Positions 55,381-64,000 of a stretch of 64,000 bases of DNA are shown piece by piece; position 1 is the first letter of the stretch; every line of letters begins with the position of its first letter. Source of the stretch: Flagellimonas abyssi (GTDB taxonomy: Bacteria > Bacteroidota > Bacteroidia > Flavobacteriales > Flavobacteriaceae); NCBI RefSeq assembly GCF_019457905.1, contig NZ_JAHZSV010000003.1, forward strand, positions 310,001 to 374,000, in the 5' to 3' direction. The notes beneath the pieces are model-generated. The model did no database searches and was not told where the DNA came from. It saw only the letters and a program-made list of their open reading frames with translations. The translations under genes were made by a program, and so were the position numbers.

Positions 55381-56082
55381 ATGTATATAATTAAGCAGTT
55401 ACGAAGAAAAAATAACATAAGTCAATCGCAATTGGGCGAGGAAATTGGGGTAAGTCTTCGTACGATTCAGCTCTACGAACGCAAGGACGCCAATATCCCG
55501 ATCAAAAATCTAACCAAGATAGCCGAGTATTTTGGCCTTACCATTGCCGAGCTGTACATGCACGAGGTAAACGATATGGGCGAGGCCTATACCAAACGTC
55601 AGCCATTTACCAAGCATGGAAGCGTTTTTTACCCATTGGAGCATGGTAAATATTTGGTTATGGCTCCTTTGATACTGGTAGAGTGGCAAAAAGAATATAT
55701 TGAAAATTTACGGAAGGATAACTTCAGCAATCCATTTCAGGGAGGTTTTATTATTGATTTTTTAACCGAAGAACCCCACCGTATATTCGAAGTATCTGGC
55801 GATTCCATGAACGATTCCAGTGCTGAATCCATTCCTAACAAAGCATACGTTCTTGGTCTGGAAATCAAAAAAGAATCGTTGACCCGTAATGAGACCTTAT
55901 GGCGGCAATCCTATATATTGGTTTGTGCGGATAGGATTATCTGTAAGCGGCTTACAGGATATAATAAAGAAAAAAGGACATTGGTTTGCCACAATTTGAA
56001 TACTTCTCCAGAATTTCAAGATTTTGAATTGGCTTTGGAAGATGTACTACAAGTCTTCAGGATTGTGAAAAAGCAGCTTTGA
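55381..56082 (+). CDS. XRE-type regulator with LexA-like S24 peptidase domain
   Basis: The 233-residue protein looks like a phage-type repressor. Residues 1-65 are a helix-turn-helix (NISQSQLGEEIGVSLRTIQLYERKD reduced to its key SQSQLGEEIGVS). The C-terminal part is an S24-like domain with the nucleophile Ser in VSGDSMNDSS near residue 142 and a Lys in IICKRLTGYN that could serve as general base. The Ala-Gly cleavage site of LexA is not obvious in the linker. A possible operator lies just upstream. It may control the divergent small ORF and stress or mobile genes. Confidence 0.85.
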   Translation: MYIIKQLRRKNNISQSQLGEEIGVSLRTIQLYERKDANIPIKNLTKIAEYFGLTIAELYMHEVNDMGEAYTKRQPFTKHGSVFYPLEHGKYLVMAPLILVEWQKEYIENLRKDNFSNPFQGGFIIDFLTEEPHRIFEVSGDSMNDSSAESIPNKAYVLGLEIKKESLTRNETLWRQSYILVCADRIICKRLTGYNKEKRTLVCHNLNTSPEFQDFELALEDVLQVFRIVKKQL

Positions 56083-56545
56083 CCTTGTTGAGGTGAGTCA
56101 ATACCTGTTCCAAACACCCATCCAAGTCCTTTTTTATTTCAGTTTCCCAAAATCGGAAGACGGTATATCCTTTGTCCTTTAATGCCTGATTTACTTCTTG
56201 GTCCCGTTGTATATTGCGTTCAATCTTTGGAATCCAGAATTCACGATTGGTCTTAATTTTTTCCTTTCGTTCTTCCCAATTATGACCATGCCAATATTCC
56301 CCATCAATAAATATGACGGTTTTGTACCTTTTAAGGGCGATATCGGGCTTTCCTATAAGTTTTTTGTAGTCGATACGATATCGGTAGCCCGACTGCCACA
56401 ACGCCTTTCTAAAGGCTAGTTCCGGCTTTGTGTTCTTACCTCGGATTTTTCCCATGATCTTGGAACGTTCCGGTGTCGTATAGAAACCTGATTCCTCATT
56501 GAATCGAGGCACTTTGATGCGTTCTTTTGGGTATTCTTTGGGCAT
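56057..56545 (-). CDS. vsr: Very short patch repair endonuclease (Vsr)
   Basis: Vsr cuts next to T:G mismatches that come from deamination of 5-methylcytosine. The 162-residue protein has the family blocks TTPERSKIMGKIRGKNTKPE, GYRYRIDYKKLIGKPDIAL and VIFIDGEYWHGHNW with the metal-binding Asp residues, and ends FRFWETEIKKD. An earlier Met at 56569 is possible, but ATG 56545 (MPKEYPKERIKVP) seems better. A cytosine methyltransferase normally sits beside vsr; none is in the window. The 3' end overlaps the repressor gene by 26 bases. Confidence 0.88.
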   Translation of the reverse strand: MPKEYPKERIKVPRFNEESGFYTTPERSKIMGKIRGKNTKPELAFRKALWQSGYRYRIDYKKLIGKPDIALKRYKTVIFIDGEYWHGHNWEERKEKIKTNREFWIPKIERNIQRDQEVNQALKDKGYTVFRFWETEIKKDLDGCLEQVLTHLNKVKAAFSQS

Positions 56546-56560
56546 ACCGTAAGATAATAA

Positions 56561-56592
56561 AAAACCCAAACTCCTATCGGAATTTGGGTTTT
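56561..56592 (-). terminator. Intrinsic terminator of sdhCAB
   Basis: On the minus strand AAAACCCAAA pairs with TTTGGGTTTT across a 12-base loop, followed by TTATTAT. It lies 23 bases after the sdhB stop and before vsr on the same strand. Confidence 0.85.
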
Positions 56593-56614
56593 GTATATAT
56601 CAATGTGAGTTGTT

Positions 56615-57361
56615 TTACCCCTTTAATGTAGCGGATAAGTATTCACGGTTCATTCTAGCAATGTTGGTCAATGAAATACCTTTTGGGCATTCCACTTCAC
56701 AAGCTCCCGTGTTGGTACAGTTACCAAAACCTTCCAAATCCATTTGGCGAACCATATTCTGAACACGCTCGGTAGCTTCAACTTGACCTTGAGGCAACAA
56801 GGCAAATTGAGATACCTTCGCAGAGGTGAACAACATGGCACTTGCATTTTTACAAGCGGCCACACAAGCTCCACAGCCAATGCAGGTAGCGGCGTCCATG
56901 GCTTCGTCAGCAGCATGCTTATTGATTGGAATGGAATTCGCATCGATTGTATTTCCGGAGGTGTTCACGGAAATATACCCGCCAGCTTGCTGTATACGGT
57001 CAAAAGCGCTACGGTCTACGATCAAATCCTTGATAACGGGGAATGCAGTGGCGCGGAAAGGTTCAATTACAATGGTATCCCCATCGTTGAACTTTCTCAT
57101 GTGCAATTGGCAAGTAGTTACCAATCTGTCCGGTCCATGGGGCTCCCCATTGATTTGAAGCGAACATGTTCCGCAGATACCTTCCCTACAATCGTGGTCA
57201 AACTCTACGGGCTCCTCTCCTTTGGAGACCAATTCTTCATTTAGGATATCCAACATTTCCAAGAAAGACATATCTCCTTCTACACCGTCTAGGGTATAAT
57301 CAACTATTTTTCCTGGTGCGGATGCGTCTTTTTGACGCCATATTTTTAGATATAATTTCAT
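56615..57361 (-). CDS. sdhB: Succinate dehydrogenase/fumarate reductase iron-sulfur subunit
   Basis: The 248-residue subunit carries electrons from FAD to the membrane quinone site. The N-terminal 2Fe-2S domain has [19 protein letters not shown]; the C-terminal part has [15 protein letters not shown] and [15 protein letters not shown] for the 4Fe-4S and 3Fe-4S centres. It is the last gene of the C-A-B operon, six bases behind sdhA, with a terminator after it. Confidence 0.96.
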   Translation of the reverse strand: MKLYLKIWRQKDASAPGKIVDYTLDGVEGDMSFLEMLDILNEELVSKGEEPVEFDHDCREGICGTCSLQINGEPHGPDRLVTTCQLHMRKFNDGDTIVIEPFRATAFPVIKDLIVDRSAFDRIQQAGGYISVNTSGNTIDANSIPINKHAADEAMDAATCIGCGACVAACKNASAMLFTSAKVSQFALLPQGQVEATERVQNMVRQMDLEGFGNCTNTGACEVECPKGISLTNIARMNREYLSATLKG

Positions 57362-57367
57362 AGCTTC

Positions 57368-59371
57368 TTATTTGTAGGATCTTGTCTTCAGTTCAATATT
57401 TTCGTAAACCAAATCCTCTTTATGTAATTCGGCATCTTTGGGCTCACCTTTGTATTCCCAAGCGGCCACATATTTAAAGTTCTCGTCATCACGGAGCGCT
57501 TCGCCTTCTTCCGTTTGGTATTCTTCGCGGAAGTGTCCTCCACAGGATTCGTTACGGTGCAGTGCATCCTTCGCAAAAAGTTCGCCCAACTCCAAGAAAT
57601 CCGCAACGCGTCCGGCTTTTTCAAGCTCTTGGTTTTTCGATTCGATGCTTCCCGGAATTTTTACGTTCTCCCAGAAATCCTTTCTAAGTGCGGAAATCTC
57701 CTTGATGGCTTCTTTCAGTTCCTTTTCGTTACGGGCCATACCACATTTGTTCCACATAATCTTGCCGAGTTTTTTGTGATAATAATCCACGGAATGGATT
57801 CCCGAACCGCTCATCAACTTTTCCATTCTGTCGCGGACCTGTTTTTCGGCTTCGTCAAATTCTGGAGAATCTGTTGGAATGGCTCCGGTTCTAATATCTT
57901 TTGATAGATAATCTCCAATCGTGTAGGGGAGTACAAAATACCCATCTGCAAGTCCTTGCATTAAAGCAGAAGCTCCCAAACGGTTGGCACCGTGGTCGCT
58001 AAAGTTGGCCTCGCCCGCAGCATAGCAGCCAGGAATTGTGGTCTGCAAGTTATAATCTACCCAAAGACCTCCCATGGTGTAGTGTACCGCAGGATAAATC
58101 ATCATTGGGGTCTTATACGGATTCTGATCTACGATTTTTTCGTACATCTGGAACAGGTTGCCATATTTGGCTTCAACAACCTCTTCTCCCAGTTTGGTGA
58201 TGGTAGCTTTGTCTGGGTCTTTAAGACCAGAGGTCAAAGCTTTTTCTTTTCCATAACGCTCTATGGCAGATGCGAAATCCAAGAATACCGCTTCACCGGT
58301 CTTGTTCACTCCAAAACCAGCATCGCAACGTTCTTTGGCAGCTCTGGATGCCACATCACGCGGCACTAGGTTACCGAAGGCAGGGTACCTTCTTTCCAGG
58401 TAGTAGTCCCTATCTTCTTCAGCCAGTTCGGTTGGCTTTAATTTGCCTTCACGGATTGCAATAGCATCTTCTTTTTTCGCAGGTACCCAAATACGTCCAT
58501 CATTTCTAAGCGACTCTGACATCAAGGTCAGTTTGGATTGATGGTCTCCTGAAACAGGAATACAAGTTGGGTGAATTTGAGTAAAACATGGATTGGCAAA
58601 GAAAGCTCCTTTACGGTGTGCTCTCCATGCGGCCATTACGTTACTTCCCATGGCGTTGGTAGAAAGGAAAAATACGTTTCCGTAGCCACCTGTTGCCAAA
58701 ACAACGGCGTGTGCACTGTGTCTTTCAATTTTTCCGCTTACCAAGTCCCTGGCGATAATTCCTCTTGCCTTACCATCGACCAAGACCAAATCCATCATTT
58801 CGTGACGGTTGAAGGCTTGAATCTTTCCACGGTTGATTTGACGGTTCATTGCGGAATAAGCACCAAGCAATAATTGCTGCCCGGTCTGTCCTTTGGCATA
58901 AAAAGTTCTAGATACGAGTACTCCACCAAAAGAACGGTTGTCCAACATACCACCATACTCACGGGCAAAGGGAACACCTTGTGCCACACATTGGTCGATA
59001 ATGTTTCCTGACACCTCGGCCAGTCGATAAACGTTGGCTTCACGGGAGCGGTAATCGCCACCTTTTATGGTATCGTAGAAAAGGCGGTAGTTGCTATCGC
59101 CATCTCCTTGGTAGTTTTTTGCTGCATTGATCCCTCCCTGGGCAGCAATGGAGTGTGCCCTACGCGGAGAATCTTGATAACAGAATGTTTTTACATTGTA
59201 ACCCAACTCGGCCAAAGTAGCTGCAGCGGCACCACCTGCAAGTCCTGTACCTACAACAATGATGTCTATGTTCCTTTTGTTGGCAGGGTTAACCAGATTG
59301 ATGTCGTTTTTATGCTTGGTCCATTTGTCGGCCAATGGCCCAGATGGAATTTTAGAGTCCAATATGCCCAT
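57368..59371 (-). CDS. sdhA: Succinate dehydrogenase/fumarate reductase flavoprotein subunit
   Basis: The 667-residue subunit oxidises succinate in the TCA cycle with covalently bound FAD. It shows the dinucleotide motif [19 protein letters not shown], the FAD-linking His in [15 protein letters not shown], and the catalytic [15 protein letters not shown] region. The extra length over E. coli SdhA fits the Bacteroidota/epsilon-type (Wolinella-like) form that goes with a single cytochrome b subunit. It starts two bases after sdhC. Confidence 0.97.
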   Translation of the reverse strand: MGILDSKIPSGPLADKWTKHKNDINLVNPANKRNIDIIVVGTGLAGGAAAATLAELGYNVKTFCYQDSPRRAHSIAAQGGINAAKNYQGDGDSNYRLFYDTIKGGDYRSREANVYRLAEVSGNIIDQCVAQGVPFAREYGGMLDNRSFGGVLVSRTFYAKGQTGQQLLLGAYSAMNRQINRGKIQAFNRHEMMDLVLVDGKARGIIARDLVSGKIERHSAHAVVLATGGYGNVFFLSTNAMGSNVMAAWRAHRKGAFFANPCFTQIHPTCIPVSGDHQSKLTLMSESLRNDGRIWVPAKKEDAIAIREGKLKPTELAEEDRDYYLERRYPAFGNLVPRDVASRAAKERCDAGFGVNKTGEAVFLDFASAIERYGKEKALTSGLKDPDKATITKLGEEVVEAKYGNLFQMYEKIVDQNPYKTPMMIYPAVHYTMGGLWVDYNLQTTIPGCYAAGEANFSDHGANRLGASALMQGLADGYFVLPYTIGDYLSKDIRTGAIPTDSPEFDEAEKQVRDRMEKLMSGSGIHSVDYYHKKLGKIMWNKCGMARNEKELKEAIKEISALRKDFWENVKIPGSIESKNQELEKAGRVADFLELGELFAKDALHRNESCGGHFREEYQTEEGEALRDDENFKYVAAWEYKGEPKDAELHKEDLVYENIELKTRSYK

Positions 59372-59373
59372 AC

Positions 59374-60039
59374 TTAATGTGTTATTGGGTTAAGGTGGTG
59401 ATACAAGGCGATAAAAGCAAATGCCAAGGGTACCACTACCGCAAATATTTTAGCAAATTTTGTGAATCCAACGGTGTACTTGTTATTGGCACCCATGGAT
59501 TGGAAAGAGGAAGCAAAGCCATGCCACAAGTGCAAGCTAAGCAACACAAAGGAAACCACGTAAAGAATGGTTCTCCAGAAAGGAGCAAATTTCTCTACCG
59601 TTTCATGATAATAACGTGTGGGGTCCTCAGGATTGGCCTCTACATATTTGTAGGCCATTTCGTGTATCCAAAAATCGTAGAAGTGCAATGCCAAGAATGC
59701 AAGGATGACCAGACCTGAATAAATCATGTTTCGGGAAACCCAGGGCGCATTGGCGCTACCATTGTACTTAACATAACCCACGTTCCTGGCCTTTCTGTTC
59801 TGGATTTCCAAAACAAAACCCATTACAAAGTGTACGATGACACCAGCAATAAGGATAGGCTGCATCAAGAACTGGACTATGGGATTGTAGCCCATAAAGT
59901 GGGATGCTTCATTAAAAAAATCAGGAGAAAATACCGAGGCCAAATTAATGGTCACGTGAAGAATCAAAAATGTGACCAAAAAAAGACCCGATAGGGCCAT
60001 AACATATTTTCGGGCCAGCGAAGATTTTATCAAACTCAT
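59374..60039 (-). CDS. sdhC: Succinate dehydrogenase cytochrome b subunit
   Basis: The 221-residue membrane anchor has five helices and several His in or near helices ([41 protein letters not shown]) that can bind two haems, as in type B enzymes. It passes electrons to menaquinone. No separate sdhD is present or needed. ATG 60039 opens [17 protein letters not shown] well formed promoter lies 19 bases upstream. Confidence 0.94.
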   Translation of the reverse strand: MSLIKSSLARKYVMALSGLFLVTFLILHVTINLASVFSPDFFNEASHFMGYNPIVQFLMQPILIAGVIVHFVMGFVLEIQNRKARNVGYVKYNGSANAPWVSRNMIYSGLVILAFLALHFYDFWIHEMAYKYVEANPEDPTRYYHETVEKFAPFWRTILYVVSFVLLSLHLWHGFASSFQSMGANNKYTVGFTKFAKIFAVVVPLAFAFIALYHHLNPITH

Positions 60040-60057
60040 TAGAAGTTAGTTTTTACA

Positions 60058-60088
60058 CAAATTTACGGCACGAATGAGTTTTTAACAA
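60058..60088 (-). promoter_or_regulatory. Promoter of sdhCAB (TTG-N20-TAAATTTG)
   Basis: On the minus strand TTG (60088-60086), 20 bases, then TAAATTTG (60065-60058), a full match to the Bacteroidota housekeeping pattern, 18 bases before the sdhC ATG. Confidence 0.75.
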
Positions 60089-60273
60089 GTAATAAAGAAG
60101 TAGAACCCCCTTATTTAGAAACATTATAGGGAAGGGTCAAAGCTTTGAAAATGATATAATAAAACTGACAAAAGGAACTTGGGCTGGAATTTTTATTCCA
60201 TTCAAAAAGATTGAGCTTGCTGAAATTGCTTACAAATGGGCTATAAGGTATTTAAGAATATCTGGTTTGAAGA

Positions 60274-60894
60274 TTATTTTGTTTCGAACACCACTTGAAG
60301 GGAATAGATGTATTCATTGACCGGGCGATCATAATATATGGCCGTTTCCACCTGCTCGTTTAGATATTGATTGTCCTCTACAGTGATTACATCACCAAGT
60401 TCCTTGCCCAGGGTGAGCGCGATTAAGGATGCTTTTTTTCTGGCGTCTTCCATTGCTTTGCCATAGAGTAGTTTAGCCGCGTTTTCATCTATTTTTATAA
60501 CAGCAACGCTATTCAAACGCTGAAGCCCCAACGATTTTATGGTCAAAAAAGTTCTCATTTTTTCGATGGACGAAGTTGAAAATTCATAGATGGCACCCTC
60601 TTTATCATACCCCATGGTCTCAAAACCAAACTCATACGGTCTTTCCTTGATTTCCTTCCAAGAGATACCTTGCAATTCCAATGCCTTTTGGTAAAGGGAC
60701 CTTAGTTCCTCGAAATCCATGCCGTCCGAAGCATAGCTTGAATACGCAGGGCTTATTGAAACGGTGGCTTTATAGATGGGAGAAGAATCCACATGGATGG
60801 CCCTGGCCAATACTGTAATGGTAGCGCTTTGTTCTTGGGCCGCCATTAGGGAAGGCATCATTGCCACCAAGAGAACGTATAATAATTGTTTCAT
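60274..60894 (-). CDS. SIMPL (DUF541) domain secreted protein
   Basis: The 206-residue protein has a signal peptide (MKQLLYVLLVAMMPSLMAAQ) and a SIMPL-like domain: ATITVLARAIHVDSSPIYKATVSI at the start, in which the first part gives the usual strand, and KAMEDARKKASLIALTLGKELGDVI with the conserved Ala-x-x-Lys-Ala helix. SIMPL proteins form oligomers in the periplasm or outside; function is poorly known. It is alone between sdhCAB and the collagen-like gene, same strand as both. Confidence 0.82.
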   Translation of the reverse strand: MKQLLYVLLVAMMPSLMAAQEQSATITVLARAIHVDSSPIYKATVSISPAYSSYASDGMDFEELRSLYQKALELQGISWKEIKERPYEFGFETMGYDKEGAIYEFSTSSIEKMRTFLTIKSLGLQRLNSVAVIKIDENAAKLLYGKAMEDARKKASLIALTLGKELGDVITVEDNQYLNEQVETAIYYDRPVNEYIYSLQVVFETK

Positions 60895-60956
60895 CTTTAT
60901 ATAAGAGCTTAAATAATAGGTGTGTTTTGAATTAGGGGGAACTTTATAGAATCTGA

Positions 60957-61571
60957 TTATTCAGGAATATTGAAATATTCGATGACTTGTTCGTAGCTCA
61001 TTTTGGTAAAATCTATGTTTGATTTACCAGAAGTGGATACTCCACCAGGGATGAGGACATATCTAAAGTCATCAAAATAAGTAAACAAGTTGCTTCCTCC
61101 ATCAGTGGTCAGTGCTTCTACATATAGCGCTATAAATCCGCTACCTTCAGACAATCTATACCTATAGATTTCATTTTGGGAAATTAGCTCAAAGGGCAAT
61201 TGATAGACCTCGTTTGATATTACATTGATTTCACGTCTTCCGTAGACAAGGAGAACGTCATTTGCATTGTTGAATTCCCCTAGTCCAAAGGAAACCAACA
61301 ATTGATCGGATTCTTCGGCTGCAGCAAGACCTCCAAATTCGGATGCTATCCAATCCGAATAGATAACATTGGCCGTACCTGTTTCTCCTTGCTCGCCCTG
61401 TTCCCCCTGTTCCCCTTGAGGGCCTGCAGGTCCGGCGACCCCTTGCTCACCTTGAGGTCCTTGTGGGCCAACGGCACCATCCTCACCATCTTCTGGAGAG
61501 CAAGAGACAATCAACGCGACCGACATTACTGTTAAAAGAAATGCTTTAATTGATAATTCACTTGTTTTCAT
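60957..61571 (-). CDS. Collagen-like lipoprotein
   Basis: The 204-residue protein has a lipoprotein signal ending VALIVSC (Cys at residue 24), then about twelve Gly-x-y triplets (GAVGPQGPQGEQG..., up to GETG) that can form a collagen triple helix, and a C-terminal beta-rich domain of about 135 residues. Such proteins are common surface lipoproteins in Flavobacteriaceae; the function is unknown. The run of near-identical GEQ triplets may vary in number between strains. Its signal and triplets suggest a trimeric surface stalk. Confidence 0.87.
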   Translation of the reverse strand: MKTSELSIKAFLLTVMSVALIVSCSPEDGEDGAVGPQGPQGEQGVAGPAGPQGEQGEQGEQGETGTANVIYSDWIASEFGGLAAAEESDQLLVSFGLGEFNNANDVLLVYGRREINVISNEVYQLPFELISQNEIYRYRLSEGSGFIALYVEALTTDGGSNLFTYFDDFRYVLIPGGVSTSGKSNIDFTKMSYEQVIEYFNIPE

Positions 61572-61825
61572 GTTTAAATTTTTTGGGTTTCAGGGGGTCA
61601 AATTAGAATTGCTGGACCAGTTGATGAACTCGTTCCTTACCATAGGTGTATATTATTATGCTGGCTGGTTGTTTTTTATTGCCAATGGGACGTTCCTTTC
61701 TTTTTTGGAAAGATTTACCATTCGTACAGCATACATGTAGCTTACACACCATTTTGTGTTAAATATCACTATGGTTGGGTTTTGTAGCGGTTCAATTTAT
61801 AATTTGGGGTAAAGAAGAAACCATC

Positions 61826-62560
61826 ATGAGGGTAATTATTGTAGATGACGAGTTGGCCGCTATAAATAGCTTGTCTTGGGAATTGAGGAAACACTCGGAC
61901 TTTATCTCGATCATTGAAACATTCACCTCTCCCGTAGAGGCCATATCGGGAATCAATTACCTAAAGCCCGATTGTGTTTTTTTGGATATTGAAATGCCCG
62001 AAATGAGCGGGTTCTCTCTTTTGGAAAAATTGGAATACCGCAACTTTGCCATAGTTATCACCACAGCATACAATCAATATGCCATTAGGGCCATTAAGGA
62101 AAGCGCGGTGGATTACCTTTTGAAACCGGTAGATCAGGATGATATTTTGGGCGTGGTGGAAAAGCTGAAAAAGCTGAATGGAGCGCAAAGTTTCAAACAC
62201 CAATTCGAACAAACGTTTGAGGCGCTTTCCCGGGCAAGTTCACCACAGATCGTCCAGATTCCGGTAAGTGGAAAGATTTTGTTCTTGCGTGTGAACGAAA
62301 TTGTGTATTGCGAATCGGACGGGAATTACTCAAAAGCCTTTTTGGAATCCGGAGAACAGTTATTGGTATCAAAAAAACTGAAAGAGCTGGAGGACATGCT
62401 TCCCAATCGAATGTTCTTCAGGGTACACAATTCCTACATCGTCCATTTGCTAAAGGTAAAAGAGTATTTGCGGTCCGAAGGGTACTTGGTCTTGTTGAAC
62501 CAAAAGAAAATACCTGTTTCAAGGACCAAAAAAGAGGCTTTTTTAAATAGGATGAGCTAA
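61826..62560 (+). CDS. LytTR-family response regulator
   Basis: The 244-residue protein has a receiver domain with the acidic pair in VDDE, phospho-acceptor Asp 54 in FLDIEMPE, and the Lys in LLKPVDQDD, then a LytTR DNA-binding domain (residues about 140-243) with ILFLRVNEIVYCESDGNYSKAFL and FFRVHNSYIVHL. I start it at ATG 61826 (MRVIIVDDE), not at the ATG 61775, which adds 17 residues with no match to receiver domains. The kinase gene follows ten bases later, so the two form one system. Confidence 0.94.
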   Translation: MRVIIVDDELAAINSLSWELRKHSDFISIIETFTSPVEAISGINYLKPDCVFLDIEMPEMSGFSLLEKLEYRNFAIVITTAYNQYAIRAIKESAVDYLLKPVDQDDILGVVEKLKKLNGAQSFKHQFEQTFEALSRASSPQIVQIPVSGKILFLRVNEIVYCESDGNYSKAFLESGEQLLVSKKLKELEDMLPNRMFFRVHNSYIVHLLKVKEYLRSEGYLVLLNQKKIPVSRTKKEAFLNRMS

Positions 62561-62569
62561 TATGCCCTT

Positions 62570-64000
62570 ATGCTGAAAAATTTGACAGACTTCTTCAAGG
62601 AAAGTAACCAAAATGGATTTGGTTTCTTTGTGGTTTCCGTACTGTTCTATCTTTTTGTTTTTTTTCTGATACAGTTTTTTCAGCATAAGAAAAGATTTTA
62701 CCTCTTTTACTGTTTATATGCCCTGGTTACCGGCGTTACGTTGATGAAATATGTGGAAGGTGCCTTTTTTTCGGACTTTTTTCATAGTCCTTCCGGAAGA
62801 GGCTTTGTAGCCTGGGTTCATTACCCCACACAATTGTTTGCCTCGATGCTGTTCAGCTTTTTTGTCCTGGACATCATGCAGCTCAAAAACGGACATCCCA
62901 AATTCGTTAAATGGGCATACCGGGCCTATTTGGGCGTTGCCCCGATATATTTGACCTTATGGGCCGTTCAATTGATGAATCGCCGATCTTACCTGATTGA
63001 TTATTTCCATGGGTTTTTCTTTTTGCCCATGAGCTTGATCGTGTTTGTGGGAGGATTCTATTTGGTACTGAAACAGGATCGCATAATCAAGTGGTACATC
63101 CTATCGGGTATGTCGGCACTTTTTGTTTCCTACCTCATCATCACTTTGTATTCGTTTAAGGATAGTAGGGCCAATGACGAAACACTGTATATTTTTTACT
63201 TGGGGGTATTGTTGGAAAGTCTCTTGTTTGCCCTCGCCATTGGTTTAGAGCAAAAAATGGTCTATAGGGATAAGGCCCAAGTACAGAAAAAATACATAGA
63301 TCAGCTAGAAGAGAACCAAGTGATCAAGGAGAGTATTAACCGAACACTGTCGGATGAACTTTTGCAGACCAAGGCCGAAATAGAGGGGCTCAGTTCGGAA
63401 GCCCAAAGGGAAAGAACCGAAAAACTCACCATGAAAATGGAGAACAGGTTCGCACAGCTCAAGCTCGATGCCCTGCGCAGTCAAATGAACCCTCATTTTA
63501 TTTTCAATGCGCTCAACTCCATCAAATCCTATTTGATAGAAAACAATCAAGAAAAGGCCATTTATTACTTGGGAAGGTTTTCCAAGCTTATCCGTGGAAT
63601 CTTGGAAAGCTCAAGGAAGGACCTTGTCACCTTAAAAGAGGAGTTGGCCATTATTGAAATGTACACTGAAATTGAAAGTGACCGATTCAAAAACAATATT
63701 GAATACATTGCCGAAATTGACGATGGAGTATCTACGGACGCTATTTTGATTCCCTCGCTCATATTACAGCCCTTTGTGGAAAATTCCATTTGGCACGGAC
63801 TCACAACAAAAAGCGGTAAAAAGCGGTTGATTATTAAAGTCCAGGAAAGCGAGAAAGAGGACTGTCTTAAGGTTATAGTGGAAGACAATGGTGTGGGACG
63901 ACAGGCTTCCCGTCTTAAAAACCTTCAAAATCCGCTCAAGGGCCAATCATTGGGATTGTCAATAGTTCAGGATCGGTTGGATTTTTTTTCCAAAAAATAC
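62570..64000 (+). CDS. LytS-type membrane histidine kinase (3' cut by window edge)
   Basis: The frame from ATG 62570 (MLKNLTDFFKES) stays open for 477 codons to the window end. It has about seven membrane helices (residues 20-235) without a large periplasmic domain before them, a coiled coil (about 245-300), the His-kinase motif MNPHFIFNALNSIK with the phospho-acceptor His near residue 308, and an HATPase domain with LQPFVENSIWHG and VEDNGVGRQ. It should phosphorylate the LytTR regulator encoded ten bases upstream. The signal is unknown. It is an intact counterpart of the remnant at 41702-43258, but the membrane parts differ. Confidence 0.92.
   Translation, partial: MLKNLTDFFKESNQNGFGFFVVSVLFYLFVFFLIQFFQHKKRFYLFYCLYALVTGVTLMKYVEGAFFSDFFHSPSGRGFVAWVHYPTQLFASMLFSFFVLDIMQLKNGHPKFVKWAYRAYLGVAPIYLTLWAVQLMNRRSYLIDYFHGFFFLPMSLIVFVGGFYLVLKQDRIIKWYILSGMSALFVSYLIITLYSFKDSRANDETLYIFYLGVLLESLLFALAIGLEQKMVYRDKAQVQKKYIDQLEENQVIKESINRTLSDELLQTKAEIEGLSSEAQRERTEKLTMKMENRFAQLKLDALRSQMNPHFIFNALNSIKSYLIENNQEKAIYYLGRFSKLIRGILESSRKDLVTLKEELAIIEMYTEIESDRFKNNIEYIAEIDDGVSTDAILIPSLILQPFVENSIWHGLTTKSGKKRLIIKVQESEKEDCLKVIVEDNGVGRQASRLKNLQNPLKGQSLGLSIVQDRLDFFSKKY

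Noticed and set aside
61395..61440. Short tandem units that could suggest a CRISPR array or minisatellite
   Set aside because: They are the GEQ codons of the collagen-like protein; no spacers.
61742..61762. Inverted ACACA/TGTGT before the LytTR regulator gene
   Set aside because: Arms of only five bases with a short spacer; too weak to call an operator.

Overview
The window looks like a chromosomal stretch of a gliding, aerobic marine-type member of Flavobacteriaceae (Bacteroidota); the style is Muricauda/Flagellimonas-like, but the genus is a guess. Pointers are the gliding and type IX secretion genes (sprE/porW, gldH), a main F-type ATP synthase operon without atpD/atpC, the SdhC-A-B order, families typical of Flavobacteriia (DUF4254, DUF4292, DUF5687, DUF6168, DUF6341, DUF6427, HU-SPOR), and several TAnnTTTG boxes, two of which (sdhCAB and the DUF6341 gene) have a well spaced upstream TTG. 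I see no rRNA, tRNA, CRISPR array, transposase or integrase.

Layout. 1-9.25 kb is the end of a surface-polysaccharide locus: glycosyltransferase, HTTM/DCC membrane protein, ATP-grasp ligase, NeuD/PglD-like acetyltransferase, amino-sugar transaminase, Wzx-like flippase, initiating phosphoglycosyl transferase and UDP-glucuronate decarboxylase. It is visibly AT-richer until about 8.28 kb. 9.4-16.9 kb holds purD, a DUF6341/DUF6427 pair, DUF4254 plus a GT9 transferase, a lipoprotein, the arsenosugar genes arsS and its AhpD-like partner, and a fasciclin protein. 17-21.2 kb holds a patatin lipase, a frameshifted PaaE-like reductase and an ABC exporter. 21.3-30.2 kb carries sprE, bactofilin and the ATP synthase operon (AtpZ-like, DUF6168, atpB-E-F-H-A-G) ending in a strong terminator.

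30.2-39.6 kb encodes cell-envelope functions: a second flippase, dut, a nucleotidyltransferase, TPR, DUF4292 and EnvC-like proteins, then an aldo/keto reductase, a thioesterase, an HU-SPOR protein, and a DprA that seems to have lost about 65 internal residues. 39.9-47.3 kb has trpS, plsC, a decayed sensor-kinase region, an ECF sigma factor beside a protein joining an anti-sigma-like N-terminus to an outer-membrane barrel, a lipoprotein and recA. 47.5-54.1 kb has trhO, ricT, gldH, a class A penicillin-binding protein and a CoA-transferase pair. 54.1-56.6 kb is a small accessory patch: a 34-codon candidate gene with its own terminator, a GNAT enzyme, an HTH-like ORF, an S24-type repressor with a putative operator, and an orphan Vsr endonuclease. 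56.6-60 kb is sdhCAB; the window ends with a SIMPL protein, a collagen-like lipoprotein and an intact LytTR regulator/LytS-type kinase pair that runs off the edge.

The most notable points are three damaged genes (reductase, dprA, 7TM histidine kinase), the sigma/barrel pair, the HTTM-DCC and ATP-grasp genes inside the polysaccharide locus, two possible small transcripts (47.4 kb and 54.2 kb), and a dispersed palindromic repeat, one copy of which interrupts the ATP synthase operon. All family names are from recognition by eye; no database search was run.
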